DNA of 64,000 nucleotides from Streptomyces sp. NBC_01262 (lineage in GTDB: Bacteria > Actinomycetota > Actinomycetes > Streptomycetales > Streptomycetaceae): positions 3,266,501 to 3,330,500 of the forward strand of contig NZ_CP108462.1 in NCBI RefSeq assembly GCF_036226365.1, in the 5' to 3' direction. A program made the position numbers and the translations under genes. Of the stretch, positions 53,461 to 62,298 are shown one piece after another (within the stretch, counting starts at the first letter, position 1; each line of letters begins with the position of its first letter). Under the pieces are notes generated by a model, which saw nothing but the letters and a program-made list of their open reading frames with translations, was not told where the DNA came from and searched no databases.

Positions 53461-54399
53461 ATGACCGCCAGCACCATCCGTCGCCCCGCCGCCACAACCC
53501 GCCTCACCGCGGTCGGAGCCATCGCGGTCGCAGGTGCCCTGCTGCTCACCGGATGCGGTGACCAGACCGACAAGAGCACGTCGTCCGGCAGCGCCAGCGC
53601 CGCGCCGCTGAGCGACAAGCTGCCCGCCGACATCAAGAGCGCCGGTGTCATCAAGGTCGGCTCCGACATCGCGTACCCGCCGATGGAGTACAAGGACAGC
53701 AGCGGCAAGACCGTCGGCGTCGACGTCGACCTCGCCAACGCCCTGGGCAAGCAGCTGGGCGTGACCTTCCAGTTCAACAACGGCACCTTCGACACGCTCC
53801 TCACGGGCATGCGCGCCGGCCGCTACGACGTCGCGATCTCCTCGATGTCGGACACCAAGAACCGCCAGAACGGCATCGACGGCGACACCGGCAAGAAGGT
53901 CGGCGAGGGCGTCGACTTCGTCGACTACTTCACCGCCGGTGTCGGGATCATCGTGAAGAAGGGCAACCCGGAGAACATCTCCACGCTCGCCGACCTGTGC
54001 GGCAAAACCGTTTCCGTACAGCGCGGCTCGGTCGCCAACGACCTGCTCAAGGCCCAGAAGTGCACCAGCGGCAAGATCACCATCGAGGCCTTCGACACCA
54101 CCCTTGAGGCCCAGACCCGGCTGAAGGCCGGCGGCACCGTCGCCGACGTCGACGACTACCCGGTGGCGGCCTACGCGGCGAAGACCACCGACGGCGGCAA
54201 CGCCTTCGAGTCGGTCGGCGACCAGATCGAGGCGGGCCCGTACGGCATCGCCGTCGGCAAGACCGACACCAAGCTGCGGGACGCCATCCAGGCCGCCGTC
54301 GCGGCGATCATCAAGGACGGCACGTACGCGACGATCCTCAAGAAGTGGGGCGTCGAGGCCGGCTCGATCACCGAGGCCAAGATCAACGGCGGTTCCTGA
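53461..54399 (+). CDS. Polar amino-acid ABC transporter, substrate-binding lipoprotein, 312 aa
   Basis: Extracellular receptor of a glutamate/glutamine/basic-amino-acid-type uptake system. Lipoprotein signal: hydrophobic core then LLTGCGDQ with lipid-modified Cys near residue 36. Binding fold of family 3: GVIKVGSDIAYPPMEYKDSSG (split), VGVDVDLANALGKQLG, FDTLLTGMRAGRYDVAISSM, LADLCGKTVSVQRGSVA, DDYPVAAYAA and GPYGIAVGK. Ligand not certain. ATG 53461 follows GCAGGAGGA. First gene of a three-gene operon with permease and ATPase. Confidence 0.95.
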   Translation: MTASTIRRPAATTRLTAVGAIAVAGALLLTGCGDQTDKSTSSGSASAAPLSDKLPADIKSAGVIKVGSDIAYPPMEYKDSSGKTVGVDVDLANALGKQLGVTFQFNNGTFDTLLTGMRAGRYDVAISSMSDTKNRQNGIDGDTGKKVGEGVDFVDYFTAGVGIIVKKGNPENISTLADLCGKTVSVQRGSVANDLLKAQKCTSGKITIEAFDTTLEAQTRLKAGGTVADVDDYPVAAYAAKTTDGGNAFESVGDQIEAGPYGIAVGKTDTKLRDAIQAAVAAIIKDGTYATILKKWGVEAGSITEAKINGGS

Positions 54400-54442
54400 T
54401 CCACGGCTGACGGTCTACGGAAGGTCTAGAGGCTCGCTTCTC

Positions 54443-55381
54443 ATGTCCGATAGCAACGACAAGGCCCCGGCCGGCGGCGACAAGCCCCTGGCCGGGACCC
54501 TCGTCGCCCCCGAGGCCATCAAGGCCATCCCCGTCCGGCACTACGGCCGCTGGGTCGCCGGCGTGGTCGTCATCGCGCTGGTGGCCCTGCTGGTCAACGC
54601 CTTCGCCGGGGCCAACGTCAACTACGACGCGATCCCGGACTTCTTCTTCAACTCCAGCATCCTCACCGGGGTCAAGAACACCATCGTGATCAGCGTCACC
54701 GCCATGGCGGTCGGCGCGATCCTGGGCATCGTCCTCGCCGTGATGCGCCTGTCGAAGAACCCGGTCACCGCCTGGGTGGCCTGGGCCTACGTCTGGTTCT
54801 TCCGGGGCACCCCGGTCTATGTCCAGCTGCTGGTCTGGTTCAACCTGTCCATCGTGTTCCCGGTCATCAACCTCGGGTTCTACAAGGACGAGATGACGCA
54901 GTTCATGACCCCGTTCATGGCCGCGCTCCTCGGCCTGGGGCTGAACGAGGCCGCGTACATGTCCGAGATCGTCCGGGCCGGCCTGCAGTCCGTGGACGAG
55001 GGCCAGACGGAGGCCTCGCACGCGCTGGGCATGACCCAGGGCCAGACCCTGCGCCGGGTGGTGCTGCCGCAGGCGATGCGGGTGATCGTGCCGCCGACCG
55101 GCAACGAGTTCATCAACATGCTCAAGACCTCGTCGCTGGTCGTCGCCGTCCAGTACCCCGAGCTGCTGCGCAACTCCCAGGACATCTCGCAGACCTCCGG
55201 CGCCACCGTGGAGATGCTGTTCCTGGCCGCCTGCTGGTACCTGATCCTCACCAGCGTCTTCAGCGTCGGCCAGTACTACCTGGAGCGCTACTACGCCCGT
55301 GGCACCTCGCGCCAGCTGGCGCCGACGCCGTTCCAGAAGATCAAGGCGAACATGTCGTCCCTCCCGGGCTTTAGGCGGTGA
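54443..55381 (+). CDS. Polar amino-acid ABC transporter permease, 312 aa
   Basis: Inner-membrane permease of the His/Glu/Gln type: about five membrane helices ([16 protein letters not shown] near 40-60, [23 protein letters not shown] near 80, [14 protein letters not shown], and a C-terminal [21 protein letters not shown]), and the EAA loop [29 protein letters not shown] (in pieces) that contacts the ATPase. Only one permease gene is present, so it probably forms a homodimer. ATG 54443; 43 nt after the binding-protein gene. Stop overlaps the ATPase start as GTGA. Confidence 0.95.
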   Translation: MSDSNDKAPAGGDKPLAGTLVAPEAIKAIPVRHYGRWVAGVVVIALVALLVNAFAGANVNYDAIPDFFFNSSILTGVKNTIVISVTAMAVGAILGIVLAVMRLSKNPVTAWVAWAYVWFFRGTPVYVQLLVWFNLSIVFPVINLGFYKDEMTQFMTPFMAALLGLGLNEAAYMSEIVRAGLQSVDEGQTEASHALGMTQGQTLRRVVLPQAMRVIVPPTGNEFINMLKTSSLVVAVQYPELLRNSQDISQTSGATVEMLFLAACWYLILTSVFSVGQYYLERYYARGTSRQLAPTPFQKIKANMSSLPGFRR

Positions 55382-56163
55382 CCTCCATGACTTCCGTGAC
55401 CAACCACCCCATGGTCAAGGCCGAGGGCGTCCACAAGTCCTTCGGCCTGGCCCACATCCTCAAGGGCATCGACCTGGAGGTCGCCCCGCGTGAGGTGTTC
55501 TGCCTGATCGGCCCGTCCGGCTCCGGCAAGTCCACCTTCCTGCGGTGCATCAACCACCTGGAGAAGATCAACTCGGGCCGGCTGTCGGTCGACGGCGAGC
55601 TGGTCGGCTACCGGCAGAAGGGCGACAAGCTCTACGAGCTCAAGGACAGCGAAGTCGCCCTGAAGCGCCGGGACATCGGCATGGTCTTCCAGCGTTTCAA
55701 CCTCTTCCCGCACATGACGGCCCTCGAAAACGTCATGGAGGCCCCCGTCAAGGTCAAGCGGGAGACCAAGGCGGTCGCCCGCGAGCGGGCCGTGGCCCTC
55801 CTGGACCGCGTCGGCCTGGCCGACAAGGCGGGCAACTACCCCTCCCAGCTCTCCGGCGGCCAGCAGCAGCGGGTGGCCATCGCCCGCGCCCTGGCCATGC
55901 AGCCCAAGCTGATGCTCTTCGACGAGCCCACCTCCGCGCTCGACCCCGAGCTGGTCGGTGACGTCCTGGACGTCATGCGCGGGCTGGCCGAGGACGGCAT
56001 GACGATGATCGTCGTCACGCACGAGATGGGCTTCGCGAGGGAGGTCGGCGACGCGCTGGTCTTCATGGACGACGGTGTGGTCGTCGAGTCCGGCCACCCG
56101 CGCGATGTGCTGACGAATCCGCAGCACGACCGTACGAAGGCCTTCCTGTCGAAGGTCCTCTAG
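55378..56163 (+). CDS. Polar amino-acid ABC transporter ATPase, 261 aa
   Basis: ATP-binding subunit: Walker [13 protein letters not shown] near residue 43, Q-loop [12 protein letters not shown], signature [18 protein letters not shown], Walker [15 protein letters not shown], switch His in VTHEMGFA. Powers uptake with the two preceding gene products. GTG 55378 overlaps the permease stop; ATG 55387 could also be used. Followed by a strong terminator. Confidence 0.96.
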   Translation: MTSMTSVTNHPMVKAEGVHKSFGLAHILKGIDLEVAPREVFCLIGPSGSGKSTFLRCINHLEKINSGRLSVDGELVGYRQKGDKLYELKDSEVALKRRDIGMVFQRFNLFPHMTALENVMEAPVKVKRETKAVARERAVALLDRVGLADKAGNYPSQLSGGQQQRVAIARALAMQPKLMLFDEPTSALDPELVGDVLDVMRGLAEDGMTMIVVTHEMGFAREVGDALVFMDDGVVVESGHPRDVLTNPQHDRTKAFLSKVL

Positions 56164-56184
56164 GGCAGACGGGCAAGCGGACAG

Positions 56185-56226
56185 GTAAGGGGCGGCCTCC
56201 ATGGGGGGCCGCCCCTTACATCTTTT
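56185..56226 (+). terminator. Intrinsic terminator of the amino-acid ABC operon
   Basis: 13-bp stem GTAAGGGGCGGCC (56185-56197) / GGCCGCCCCTTAC (56207-56219), 9-nt loop, then ATCTTTT. 21 nt after the ATPase stop; also serves the convergent methyltransferase gene. Confidence 0.88.
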
Positions 56227-56249
56227 GGCCTAGGTCGCCCAGATCCGGG

Positions 56250-57008
56250 TCACTTCAGCCCCAGGACCACGGCATCGGTCACCGAGCGCCACACCGACCG
56301 CGCCTCGCCGAAACCCGCGCTGCGCAAGGCGGCCGCGTGCCAGGCCTCCGTCTGGACCTCCCCGTCGGCATGCGCCCCGTAGATCGCGTACCGCTCGGCC
56401 GTCGGCTCCGCCAGCACCGGATCCGCCTTGGCCGTCGCCCACCACTCCTCCCAGTCCAGCACCCCGGCCGCCTTCTCCCGCTCCCGGCGGACCCGGTCCT
56501 GCTCCTTGGCCAGTTCGTTGAGCCTGGGCGTGGACGGATCCGGCATGTGGTCGGCGTTCATGAACACCCCGCCGTCCCGCACCACGCCCGCGATCTGCCC
56601 GTACAGCTCCTTGAGCGGCTCCGGCTGGAGCCAGTGCAGAGCGGTCGCCGTCAGGACGCAGTCGTACGAGTCGTACGGCAGCCGCGCCGTCCAGTCGGGC
56701 GTGCGCAGATCGGCCACCACGAACTCGACCCTGCGGTCCCCCTCGAAGTAGCCGCGCGCGATGGTGAGCAGCGCCGGGTCGAGGTCCACACCGGTCGACA
56801 CCGCCCCCGGGAAGCGCTTCAGCAGCCGGTCCGTGATGCTGCCGGTGCCGCACGCCAGGTCGAGCACCCTGGGCTCGGGGCCGGCCACCGCCTCGACGGC
56901 GTCGAGCATCACCCGGAAGCGTTCCTCACGGTCCGGCAGGTACCACTCCTGCTGCCGGTCCCAGCTGTCCTGCCAGTTCTGCCAGATCTGCGAAGCCTGT
57001 CCGGGCAT
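56250..57008 (-). CDS. Class I SAM-dependent methyltransferase, 252 aa
   Basis: Motif I VLDLACGTGSIT near residue 49, STGVDLDPALL, VVADLRTPDW, the YDCVLTATALHWL motif IV and FMNADHMPDP. Substrate unknown. ATG 57008 has GGAGGGGAT upstream; a TTG at 57023 lies inside that site. Divergent from the CGNR regulator gene at 57089 across 80 nt, and convergent with the ABC operon. Confidence 0.9.
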   Translation of the reverse strand: MPGQASQIWQNWQDSWDRQQEWYLPDREERFRVMLDAVEAVAGPEPRVLDLACGTGSITDRLLKRFPGAVSTGVDLDPALLTIARGYFEGDRRVEFVVADLRTPDWTARLPYDSYDCVLTATALHWLQPEPLKELYGQIAGVVRDGGVFMNADHMPDPSTPRLNELAKEQDRVRREREKAAGVLDWEEWWATAKADPVLAEPTAERYAIYGAHADGEVQTEAWHAAALRSAGFGEARSVWRSVTDAVVLGLK

Positions 57009-57088
57009 GACGATCCCCTCCAATGCGTAATACCCTTAGAGTCACCTCGGTCATTACCAACCGTAGAGCGCAGACGTAAGGACTACAA

Positions 57089-57718
57089 GTGGAACTGGCC
57101 TATTACTCGGACTACGCCGTACGTCTGGTGAACACCGAGGAGCCGGACCGCCGCACCGACACCCTCACCTCGGTCGATGGCGTACGCGCCCTCTTCGGCC
57201 CCGCCAGCCAGGCCGCCGCCCGGGCCACCGACTCCGACGTCAACCGGCTGCGCGCCGTCCGCACCCGCCTGCGCGGCGTCTTCGAGGCCGCCTCCGAGGC
57301 GGACGAGGTCCGGGCCGTCGACCTCCTGAACTCCCTGCTCCTGGAGTTCCCCGTGAGCCCGCAGATCTCAGGCCACGACTATCTCGACGAGAACGGCCGC
57401 CACGACTGGCACATGCACCTCGCCGACCACGCCTCGACCGCCACCGCCGCCTACGCCGCGACCGCCTGCATGGGCCTGGCCTTCCAGCTCACCACCCTCG
57501 GCGTCGACCGCCTCGGCATCTGCGAGGCCGCCCCCTGCCGCAACGCCTACATCGACACCTCGACCAACCGTTCCCGCCGCTACTGCTCCGACCGCTGCGC
57601 CACCCGCGCCAACGTCGCGGCCTACCGCGCCCGCAAGCGCCTGGAGAACGACCGGTCCGTCCTCAGTACCCGCACACACGACACCACCCAGCCGGCCACC
57701 CCCGCCACCGACCGCTGA
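57089..57718 (+). CDS. CGNR zinc-finger (ABATE domain) regulator, 209 aa
   Basis: N-terminal ABATE domain (residues 1-120: YYSDYAVRLVNTEEPDRRTD, VNRLRAVRTRLRGVFEAA, LLNSLLLEFPVSPQI) and C-terminal CGNR-type treble-clef finger: CEAAPCRNAYID ... RRYCSDRCATRANVAAYR, four Cys for zinc. The classic Cys-Gly-Asn-Arg is here Cys-Arg-Asn. Probably a stress-responsive transcription regulator. GTG 57089 with AAGGA upstream. Its last ~97 nt overlap the 3' end of sodX on the other strand. Confidence 0.9.
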   Translation: MELAYYSDYAVRLVNTEEPDRRTDTLTSVDGVRALFGPASQAAARATDSDVNRLRAVRTRLRGVFEAASEADEVRAVDLLNSLLLEFPVSPQISGHDYLDENGRHDWHMHLADHASTATAAYAATACMGLAFQLTTLGVDRLGICEAAPCRNAYIDTSTNRSRRYCSDRCATRANVAAYRARKRLENDRSVLSTRTHDTTQPATPATDR

Positions 57719-58059
57719 ACCCCCATCGGAGGCCTGAACCGCCCCAGCCCCCGCGCCAGCACCAGCTCGTCCGGCACCGCCCCGAACTGCCGACTGTCGC
57801 TCTCCGCGAACGTGTTGTCCCCCAGCACCCACCACCCGCCGTCCCGCCGCTCCACCGCCCGCTTGACGATCAGCAGGTCCTGCTGCAGCGGGTGCCGCAG
57901 CACCACGACATCACCCTCACGGACTACATCCCGCACCGCTTCCGGGCCCTTCACGTACTGGATCAGCAGCCAGTCCCCATGCCGCAGCGTCGGCACCATC
58001 GACGGCCCCGTCACCTCCACCAGCTGATACGGCAGCCTGGCCGCCCTCTGCTCCCGCAT
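57622..58059 (-). CDS. sodX: Ni-superoxide dismutase maturation protease SodX (S26 signal-peptidase-like), 145 aa
   Basis: Cleaves the leader of SodN to free the N-terminal His that binds nickel. S26 signature VTGPSMVPTLRHGDWLLI (Ser near residue 20) and LIVKRAV (general-base Lys near 65), then GWWVLGDNTFAESDSRQFG. No N-terminal membrane segment, so cytosolic, as fits a cytosolic Ni-SOD. ATG 58059 with GGAGGAGG upstream. The last ~30 residues (after RFRPP) run into the CGNR gene on the other strand and are probably a non-conserved extension. Divergent from sodN, 140 nt away. Confidence 0.93.
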   Translation of the reverse strand: MREQRAARLPYQLVEVTGPSMVPTLRHGDWLLIQYVKGPEAVRDVVREGDVVVLRHPLQQDLLIVKRAVERRDGGWWVLGDNTFAESDSRQFGAVPDELVLARGLGRFRPPMGVQRSVAGVAGWVVSCVRVLRTDRSFSRRLRAR

Positions 58060-58153
58060 GCCCCGCCTCCTCCGTGCCTTCTCCGTCAGCCCCAGGGTGA
58101 CACCAGACTTTTGTCCTAAGCACCCAGGGGCACCCGAGAAAACGCATCCGGCA

Positions 58154-58167
58154 GGGAGTAATCTCCC
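58154..58167 (+). promoter_or_regulatory. Inverted repeat overlapping probable sodN -10
   Basis: GGGAG-TAAT-CTCCC; TAATCT (58159-58164) is a good -10 hexamer 36 nt before the sodN start. Symmetry over the promoter suggests a regulator site; no good -35 seen. Confidence 0.4.
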
Positions 58168-58199
58168 ACCTGGAAAGACGATCACGAGGAAGGACAGCC

Positions 58200-58595
58200 A
58201 TGTTCACTCGCCTGTTCGCGCCCAAGGTTAAGGTCAGCGCCCACTGCGACCTGCCCTGCGGCGTATACGACCCTGCCCAGGCCCGCATCGAGGCCGAGTC
58301 CGTCAAGGCGGTCCAGGAGAAGTACCAGGCCAACGAGGACCCGCACTTCCGCGCCCGCGCCATCGTCATCAAGGAGCAGCGCGCGGAGCTCGCCAAGCAC
58401 CACGTCTCGGTGCTCTGGAGCGACTACTTCAAGGCCCCGCACTTCGAGAAGTACCCCCAGCTCAGCACCCTGGTCAACGACACCCTCAAGGCCCTCAGCG
58501 CCGCCAAGGCCTCCACCGACCCGGCGACCGGCCAGAAGGCCCTCGACCTGATCGCGGAGATCGACAAGATCTTCTGGGAGACCAAGAAGGCCTGA
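58200..58595 (+). CDS. sodN: Nickel-containing superoxide dismutase, 131 aa
   Basis: Disproportionates superoxide; cytosolic hexamer. The precursor has a 14-residue leader (MFTRLFAPKVKVSA) before the nickel hook HCDLPCGVYDP, in which His1, Cys2 and Cys6 of the mature protein bind nickel. The rest is the four-helix bundle (AESVKAVQEKY, HFRARAIVIKEQRAELAKHHVSVLW in pieces, LDLIAEIDKIFWETKKA). Length is normal. ATG 58200 after GAGGAAGGACAGCC. The maturation protease is encoded divergently. Nickel-dependent expression is known in Streptomyces. Confidence 0.98.
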   Translation: MFTRLFAPKVKVSAHCDLPCGVYDPAQARIEAESVKAVQEKYQANEDPHFRARAIVIKEQRAELAKHHVSVLWSDYFKAPHFEKYPQLSTLVNDTLKALSAAKASTDPATGQKALDLIAEIDKIFWETKKA

Positions 58596-58736
58596 CGCCG
58601 CGTCGCGCCACTGCTTGAACTGCGGCGATGCCTCGACCAGGAATCGCCGGCCCGCACCCGGCCCGTCATCGACACCGACCACGGAGTCCCTGACGGCCCG
58701 GGTGCGGTCGTCTTCCTGCTCCGGCGTCTCGCCAAG

Positions 58737-58765
58737 GGCCCTCGCTCCTCGGGGGAGCGAGGGCC
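58737..58765 (+). terminator. Stem-loop between sodN and convergent ricin-like gene
   Basis: Perfect 12-bp stem GGCCCTCGCTCC / GGAGCGAGGGCC with a 5-nt loop, followed by TTCGT. The ~140 nt between sodN and this hairpin contain no supported gene. Confidence 0.8.
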
Positions 58766-58794
58766 TTCGTCACGCCGTGGAGCGGCCAGGCGCG

Positions 58795-59310
58795 TCAGCT
58801 GTGTGCACCCCACCAGACCCACCGTGAGGGGTCGATGCCGCTCTGGCCGTACTCGGTGGCGTAGACGGCGGCGCCGTTGTCCGAGGTGCGCAGGAACTGC
58901 CCGGCACCAACCCCGATGTCGCAGTTGAGCTCGTTGCCGTCGCCGCTCCACCACTGCCCGGGGGCGTTCCCGCAGGGGCTCATCCAGACGGCGTTGGTCG
59001 CGGTCTCGCTGTCCGTGGTGAGGCACATGCCGTTGGCCTTGCTCACCAGCCGGCGGAACACCGTCTGGTCGAAGTTACGGGTGTAGGAATCCGGACCCCA
59101 GTACCAGTTCCGGGTGGCGAGCGAGTCGTCGCAGGTGTCCGACCAGACCTTGTTGCTCGCGGTCGAGGAGACGAGGCACTGGCCCTCGTAGTCGTTCTTG
59201 TACGACCAGTACGTCGTCGCGGACGCGGTGGACATCGAGCCTGCCACGGTGAGCGTGAGGGCGGCGAGTCCTATGGGCACGGTCAGGCGCAGGAGCTTCA
59301 GAGATTTCAT
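58795..59310 (-). CDS. Secreted ricin-type beta-trefoil-like protein, 171 aa
   Basis: Signal peptide at residues 1-32 (KSLKLLRLTVPIGLAALTLT core, ASA cleavage). The mature part has repeated Trp/Cys elements as in ricin-B lectin folds: GQCLVSSTASNKVWSDTC, FRRLVSKANGMCLTTDS, WMSPCGNAPGQWW and FLRTSDNGAAVY, with six Cys likely in disulfides. It may bind carbohydrate; no catalytic domain is attached. ATG 59310 with a short hydrophobic start fits; longer frame to 59364 lacks a signal. Convergent with sodN. Confidence 0.75.
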   Translation of the reverse strand: MKSLKLLRLTVPIGLAALTLTVAGSMSTASATTYWSYKNDYEGQCLVSSTASNKVWSDTCDDSLATRNWYWGPDSYTRNFDQTVFRRLVSKANGMCLTTDSETATNAVWMSPCGNAPGQWWSGDGNELNCDIGVGAGQFLRTSDNGAAVYATEYGQSGIDPSRWVWWGAHS

Positions 59311-59491
59311 GATCGCGAGAATGGGGGGGCAGAGGAGGTGCCCACGTAAATCAAACGTGAACACGCCATGTCCCTTCCGTCATGTTCGCGTCACGCGCGT
59401 CGGCCGAGTGTCGTCACTGATTGGCCCACCTCCGACACTGCCCGGCTGGGGTGGGATGCTGGCGCACCGGGAAGAACGGTGGGGGCTGTTG

Positions 59492-60055
59492 ATGAGCGCG
59501 CAAGACGTAGTGACGATCGCCGTCGCGGTGTTGGTCCCGGTCGTGACCGCGACCGCCGGTGTGGTGAGCATGCTGATACAGGACCGGCGGGTGCGCCGGT
59601 CGCGGGACGGCCGTCGGCGGCTGGTCTTCGAGGATGCGACTCGGCAGGTGGCGTTCGCGGCTGAGTGGTGGAGGGCGAAGCAACTGACCGCCGCCACCCC
59701 GGAAGCGCTCCAGGAGCCGACCGCGGTGGCCAACGCCTGGCTGGACGAGGCGTCCGCGCGGGTCGCCGCAGCCGAGCAGCCCAGCCTCGGCGAGGATCCG
59801 CATGTGTCGGTGAGCAGACTGCTGCTGCTGTACCGGTTCCGCCGCCGGTCGGCGAAGGCCGTCCGGATCGGTTTCCACGCGGTGCTGGGCTTGATGGCCT
59901 TCATCGTCCTGTCGATCGTGTTCGACAGTGCAACGCGGGAAAATACCGCGTCTTGGGTGTCGATGCTGGTCCTGTCCGGGGTGGTCGCGCTGTTCCTGCG
60001 CTTCTGGGCCGTGTCGGCGGACTCCGCTACGGGCGGGCGTAGGGGCGGGTCATGA
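59492..60055 (+). CDS. Small membrane protein of unknown function, 187 aa
   Basis: Not recognised. One membrane helix at residues 7-28 (VTIAVAVLVPVVTATAGVVSM), a basic RRVRRSRDGRRR stretch, a helical cytosolic middle, then two helices near 127-145 (GFHAVLGLMAFIVLSIVF) and 155-172 (VSMLVLSGVVALFLRFW). ATG 59492. The last 29 nt overlap the convergent VOC gene. No homologous neighbours to suggest a role. Confidence 0.65.
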   Translation: MSAQDVVTIAVAVLVPVVTATAGVVSMLIQDRRVRRSRDGRRRLVFEDATRQVAFAAEWWRAKQLTAATPEALQEPTAVANAWLDEASARVAAAEQPSLGEDPHVSVSRLLLLYRFRRRSAKAVRIGFHAVLGLMAFIVLSIVFDSATRENTASWVSMLVLSGVVALFLRFWAVSADSATGGRRGGS

Positions 60056-60443
60056 TTTCCATGTTGTGGCCGCTCGGGTCGGCGAAGTACGCGCCGCGAC
60101 CGCCGAAGAGGCGGTTGATCCGGCCTGGTTCGGTGTGGCTGGGGTCGGCGAAGTAGGTGACGCCGACGGCTTCCAGACGGGCGATCATGCTGTCGAACCG
60201 CGCATCGGGGACGAGGAACGCGTAGTGCTGTGACTGGATCGGCTCGTCGCTCTTCTCGTAGTAGTCGAGCGTCACCCCGTTGCCGAGGTCGACGGGGAGG
60301 AACGGCCCGAAGGGAGCTCCGACGCGCAGCCCCAGGATCGCGGCGAGGAACTCGGCCGACAGCCGCCGGTCCTTGGCGAAGACGGCGGTGTGGTTCAGGT
60401 GGACGGTGGTCTCTGACGTCTGGTCCGGCACTTGTTCAGGCAT
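60027..60443 (-). CDS. VOC-superfamily (glyoxalase/bleomycin-resistance-like) protein, 138 aa
   Basis: Paired beta-alpha-beta-beta-beta modules: TVHLNHTAVFAKDRRLSAEFLAAILGL (in pieces), LDYYEKSDEPIQSQHYAFLV, then VTYFADPSHTEP and GAYFADPSGHNMEIMTRPY, with His20, His74 or so and Glu in HNMEI at metal-ligand positions. Single-domain VOC enzymes include thiol transferases, dioxygenases and binding proteins; no specific activity can be assigned. ATG 60443. Convergent overlap of 29 nt with the membrane-protein gene. Confidence 0.85.
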   Translation of the reverse strand: MPEQVPDQTSETTVHLNHTAVFAKDRRLSAEFLAAILGLRVGAPFGPFLPVDLGNGVTLDYYEKSDEPIQSQHYAFLVPDARFDSMIARLEAVGVTYFADPSHTEPGRINRLFGGRGAYFADPSGHNMEIMTRPYARP

Positions 60444-60688
60444 GTGTGGCGTGTCTCCGAGTCTTGTGATTCCACTGGCATCCGGCGCCGCTCACGGGCG
60501 CCGGCAGGAAAGACACGGCAACGCGGGCGGGCCTCTCGCCCGCCTCCGGCTCACACCAAGGCCGGGCAGCTCACTCGTACTTGGCCCACGGCCGACCCGG
60601 CAGTCACCCGAGCGACCCTAGTGTCGGGTGCCCGAACCGGCCACCCGATTCTTCCCTCCCAACTGGCCGAAAATGCGTGACGAAATTG

Positions 60689-60717
60689 TTGACGATCTGG
60701 TGGACGGTGCATATGTT
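60689..60717 (+). promoter_or_regulatory. Promoter of the tannase-like gene
   Basis: TTGACG (60689-60694), 17-nt spacer, TATGTT (60712-60717); start codon 63 nt after the -10. This is the best vegetative-type promoter in the window. The rest of the 336-nt divergent region (60444-60779) between the VOC gene and this gene shows no coding evidence. Confidence 0.6.
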
Positions 60718-60779
60718 TCGCATGCGCCGGAAGCGGTTCCCCGCGCTCGGCGCTCCCCCCACAGGAGAGAGAAGACGCG

Positions 60780-62270
60780 ATGAAGCGAAGGCAGATGGTG
60801 AAGGCGCTGGCCGGAACGGCCGCCTTACCGATGGTTGTGGGCACGGCAGGCAGCGCGAGGGCCGCCGCCGGGCCCGCGGTGAAGGATGACGACACCTTGG
60901 TGTTCGACCCGGGGAACTACACCACTACCACCGCGGCCGTGACGACGGACAGCGGCGTGAAGGCGGTGACGTACCGCTTCTACAAGGCGATCACGTATGT
61001 CGCCCACCCGGTCGACGTGACGTATCAGACGCTCAATGTCAGCGTTCCGGTGGAGATCGACGGGGTGGGGATCGACGCATCGGACGCGCCGATCCTGTTC
61101 AGCAACGCGGTCGGCGGCTACATGCCGTCGTCGACGGCGAACGCGACCGGCATCGGGCGGGGGGCGAACCCGCAGTTGGCCCTCGCGTCGGGCTACGTAG
61201 TGGTTGAGCCGGGGGCGAGGGGCCGGAGCCTGGTGGACGCGGGCGGCGTTTATTACGGGGTCGCGCCGGCGGCGATCGTGGACCTCAAGGCGGCGGTCCG
61301 GTACGTACGCCACAACAAGGGGCGTATTCCGGGCAACACCGACCGCATCGTGGCGACCGGCGTCAGTGCGGGCGGGGCGCTGACCTCGCTGCTGGGGGCG
61401 TCGGGCGGCAGCGGGCAGTATGACGCGTACTTCGAGGCGCTGGGGGCGGCCGAGGCGAGCGACGCGGTGTTCGCGGCGGCGCCGTACTGCCCGATCACCG
61501 ACCTGGAACACTCGGACATGGCGTACGAGTGGAACTGGGGCACCAACCCGCTCGGCAGCGGGGCGCAGGTGGACCAGGCCCTGTCCACGGATCTGCGGGG
61601 GCAGTTCGCGGAGTACCAGGCGTCGCTGAAGCTGTACGGGAAGCATGGCTTCGGGCGCATCACGGCCCGCAACTACGACGAGTACATGGTGAGGACGCAT
61701 CTGGAGCCGTCGGCAACCAGGTTCCTGGCCGCGCTGGCGGACGCGGACCGGGCCACATATCTGGCCGCGAACCCGTGGATCACGTGGGCCGACGGCAAGG
61801 CGTCGTTCGTCTGGGCCGACTTCCTGACCCACGTCGGCGCCCGCAAGAAGAACGTGCCGTCGTTCGACGCCTTCGACTTCTCCACGCCCGAGACGAATCT
61901 GTTCGGTTTCGGGACCGTGAAGTCCCGGCACTTCACGCTGTGGAGCCTGCGCAAGGCCACCGGCAACCCCAGTGCCCGCCTCGACGCCGATCTGCCGGAG
62001 ACGATCGACCTGATGAACCCGATGCACTTCATCGGGCACCGGAACCCGGGCAGGTCGCGGCACTGGTTCATCCGGGTGGGCACCAAGGACAGCGACACCT
62101 CGCTGACGGTCGTGGGCAACCTCACGGCCGGACTGGAGAACCTCGGGGACGACGTCAACACGTTCATGTACTGGGACGGCGGGCACGGTGCGAACCAGGA
62201 CGCGCCCGCGTTCATGACCTGGATCGGGAAGGTCACCGGGTACACCGGGTGCACCGGGTACAGCCGGTAG
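60780..62270 (+). CDS. Secreted alpha/beta-hydrolase, subtype-B tannase-like, 496 aa, TTA codon
   Basis: Predicted galloyl/feruloyl-type esterase. N-terminal KRRQMVKALAG resembles a Tat signal (twin Arg, x, hydrophobic, x, Lys) followed by a hydrophobic stretch and an ARAAA cleavage site. Nucleophile elbow GVSAGGAL near residue 200, then GASGGSGQYDAYFEALGAAE, AAAPYCPITDLEHSDMAYEW (in pieces), typical of subtype-B tannases, and a C-terminal DGGHGANQD with catalytic His. Codon 16 (60825-60827), inside the signal peptide, is TTA: bldA-dependent translation, fitting a late exoenzyme. ATG 60780 with GGAGAGAG upstream. The C-terminus has a short T-G-Y/C repeat. Confidence 0.85.
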   Translation: MKRRQMVKALAGTAALPMVVGTAGSARAAAGPAVKDDDTLVFDPGNYTTTTAAVTTDSGVKAVTYRFYKAITYVAHPVDVTYQTLNVSVPVEIDGVGIDASDAPILFSNAVGGYMPSSTANATGIGRGANPQLALASGYVVVEPGARGRSLVDAGGVYYGVAPAAIVDLKAAVRYVRHNKGRIPGNTDRIVATGVSAGGALTSLLGASGGSGQYDAYFEALGAAEASDAVFAAAPYCPITDLEHSDMAYEWNWGTNPLGSGAQVDQALSTDLRGQFAEYQASLKLYGKHGFGRITARNYDEYMVRTHLEPSATRFLAALADADRATYLAANPWITWADGKASFVWADFLTHVGARKKNVPSFDAFDFSTPETNLFGFGTVKSRHFTLWSLRKATGNPSARLDADLPETIDLMNPMHFIGHRNPGRSRHWFIRVGTKDSDTSLTVVGNLTAGLENLGDDVNTFMYWDGGHGANQDAPAFMTWIGKVTGYTGCTGYSR

Positions 62271-62298
62271 AACCGCTACGCGCCCCGGGCCGCGTTCC

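Noticed and set aside
58596..58736. Minus-strand open frame running from the sodN-ricin gap into sodN
   Set aside because: No start or ribosome site, and most of it is antisense to sodN. A remnant of another gene cannot be excluded, but nothing was recognised.
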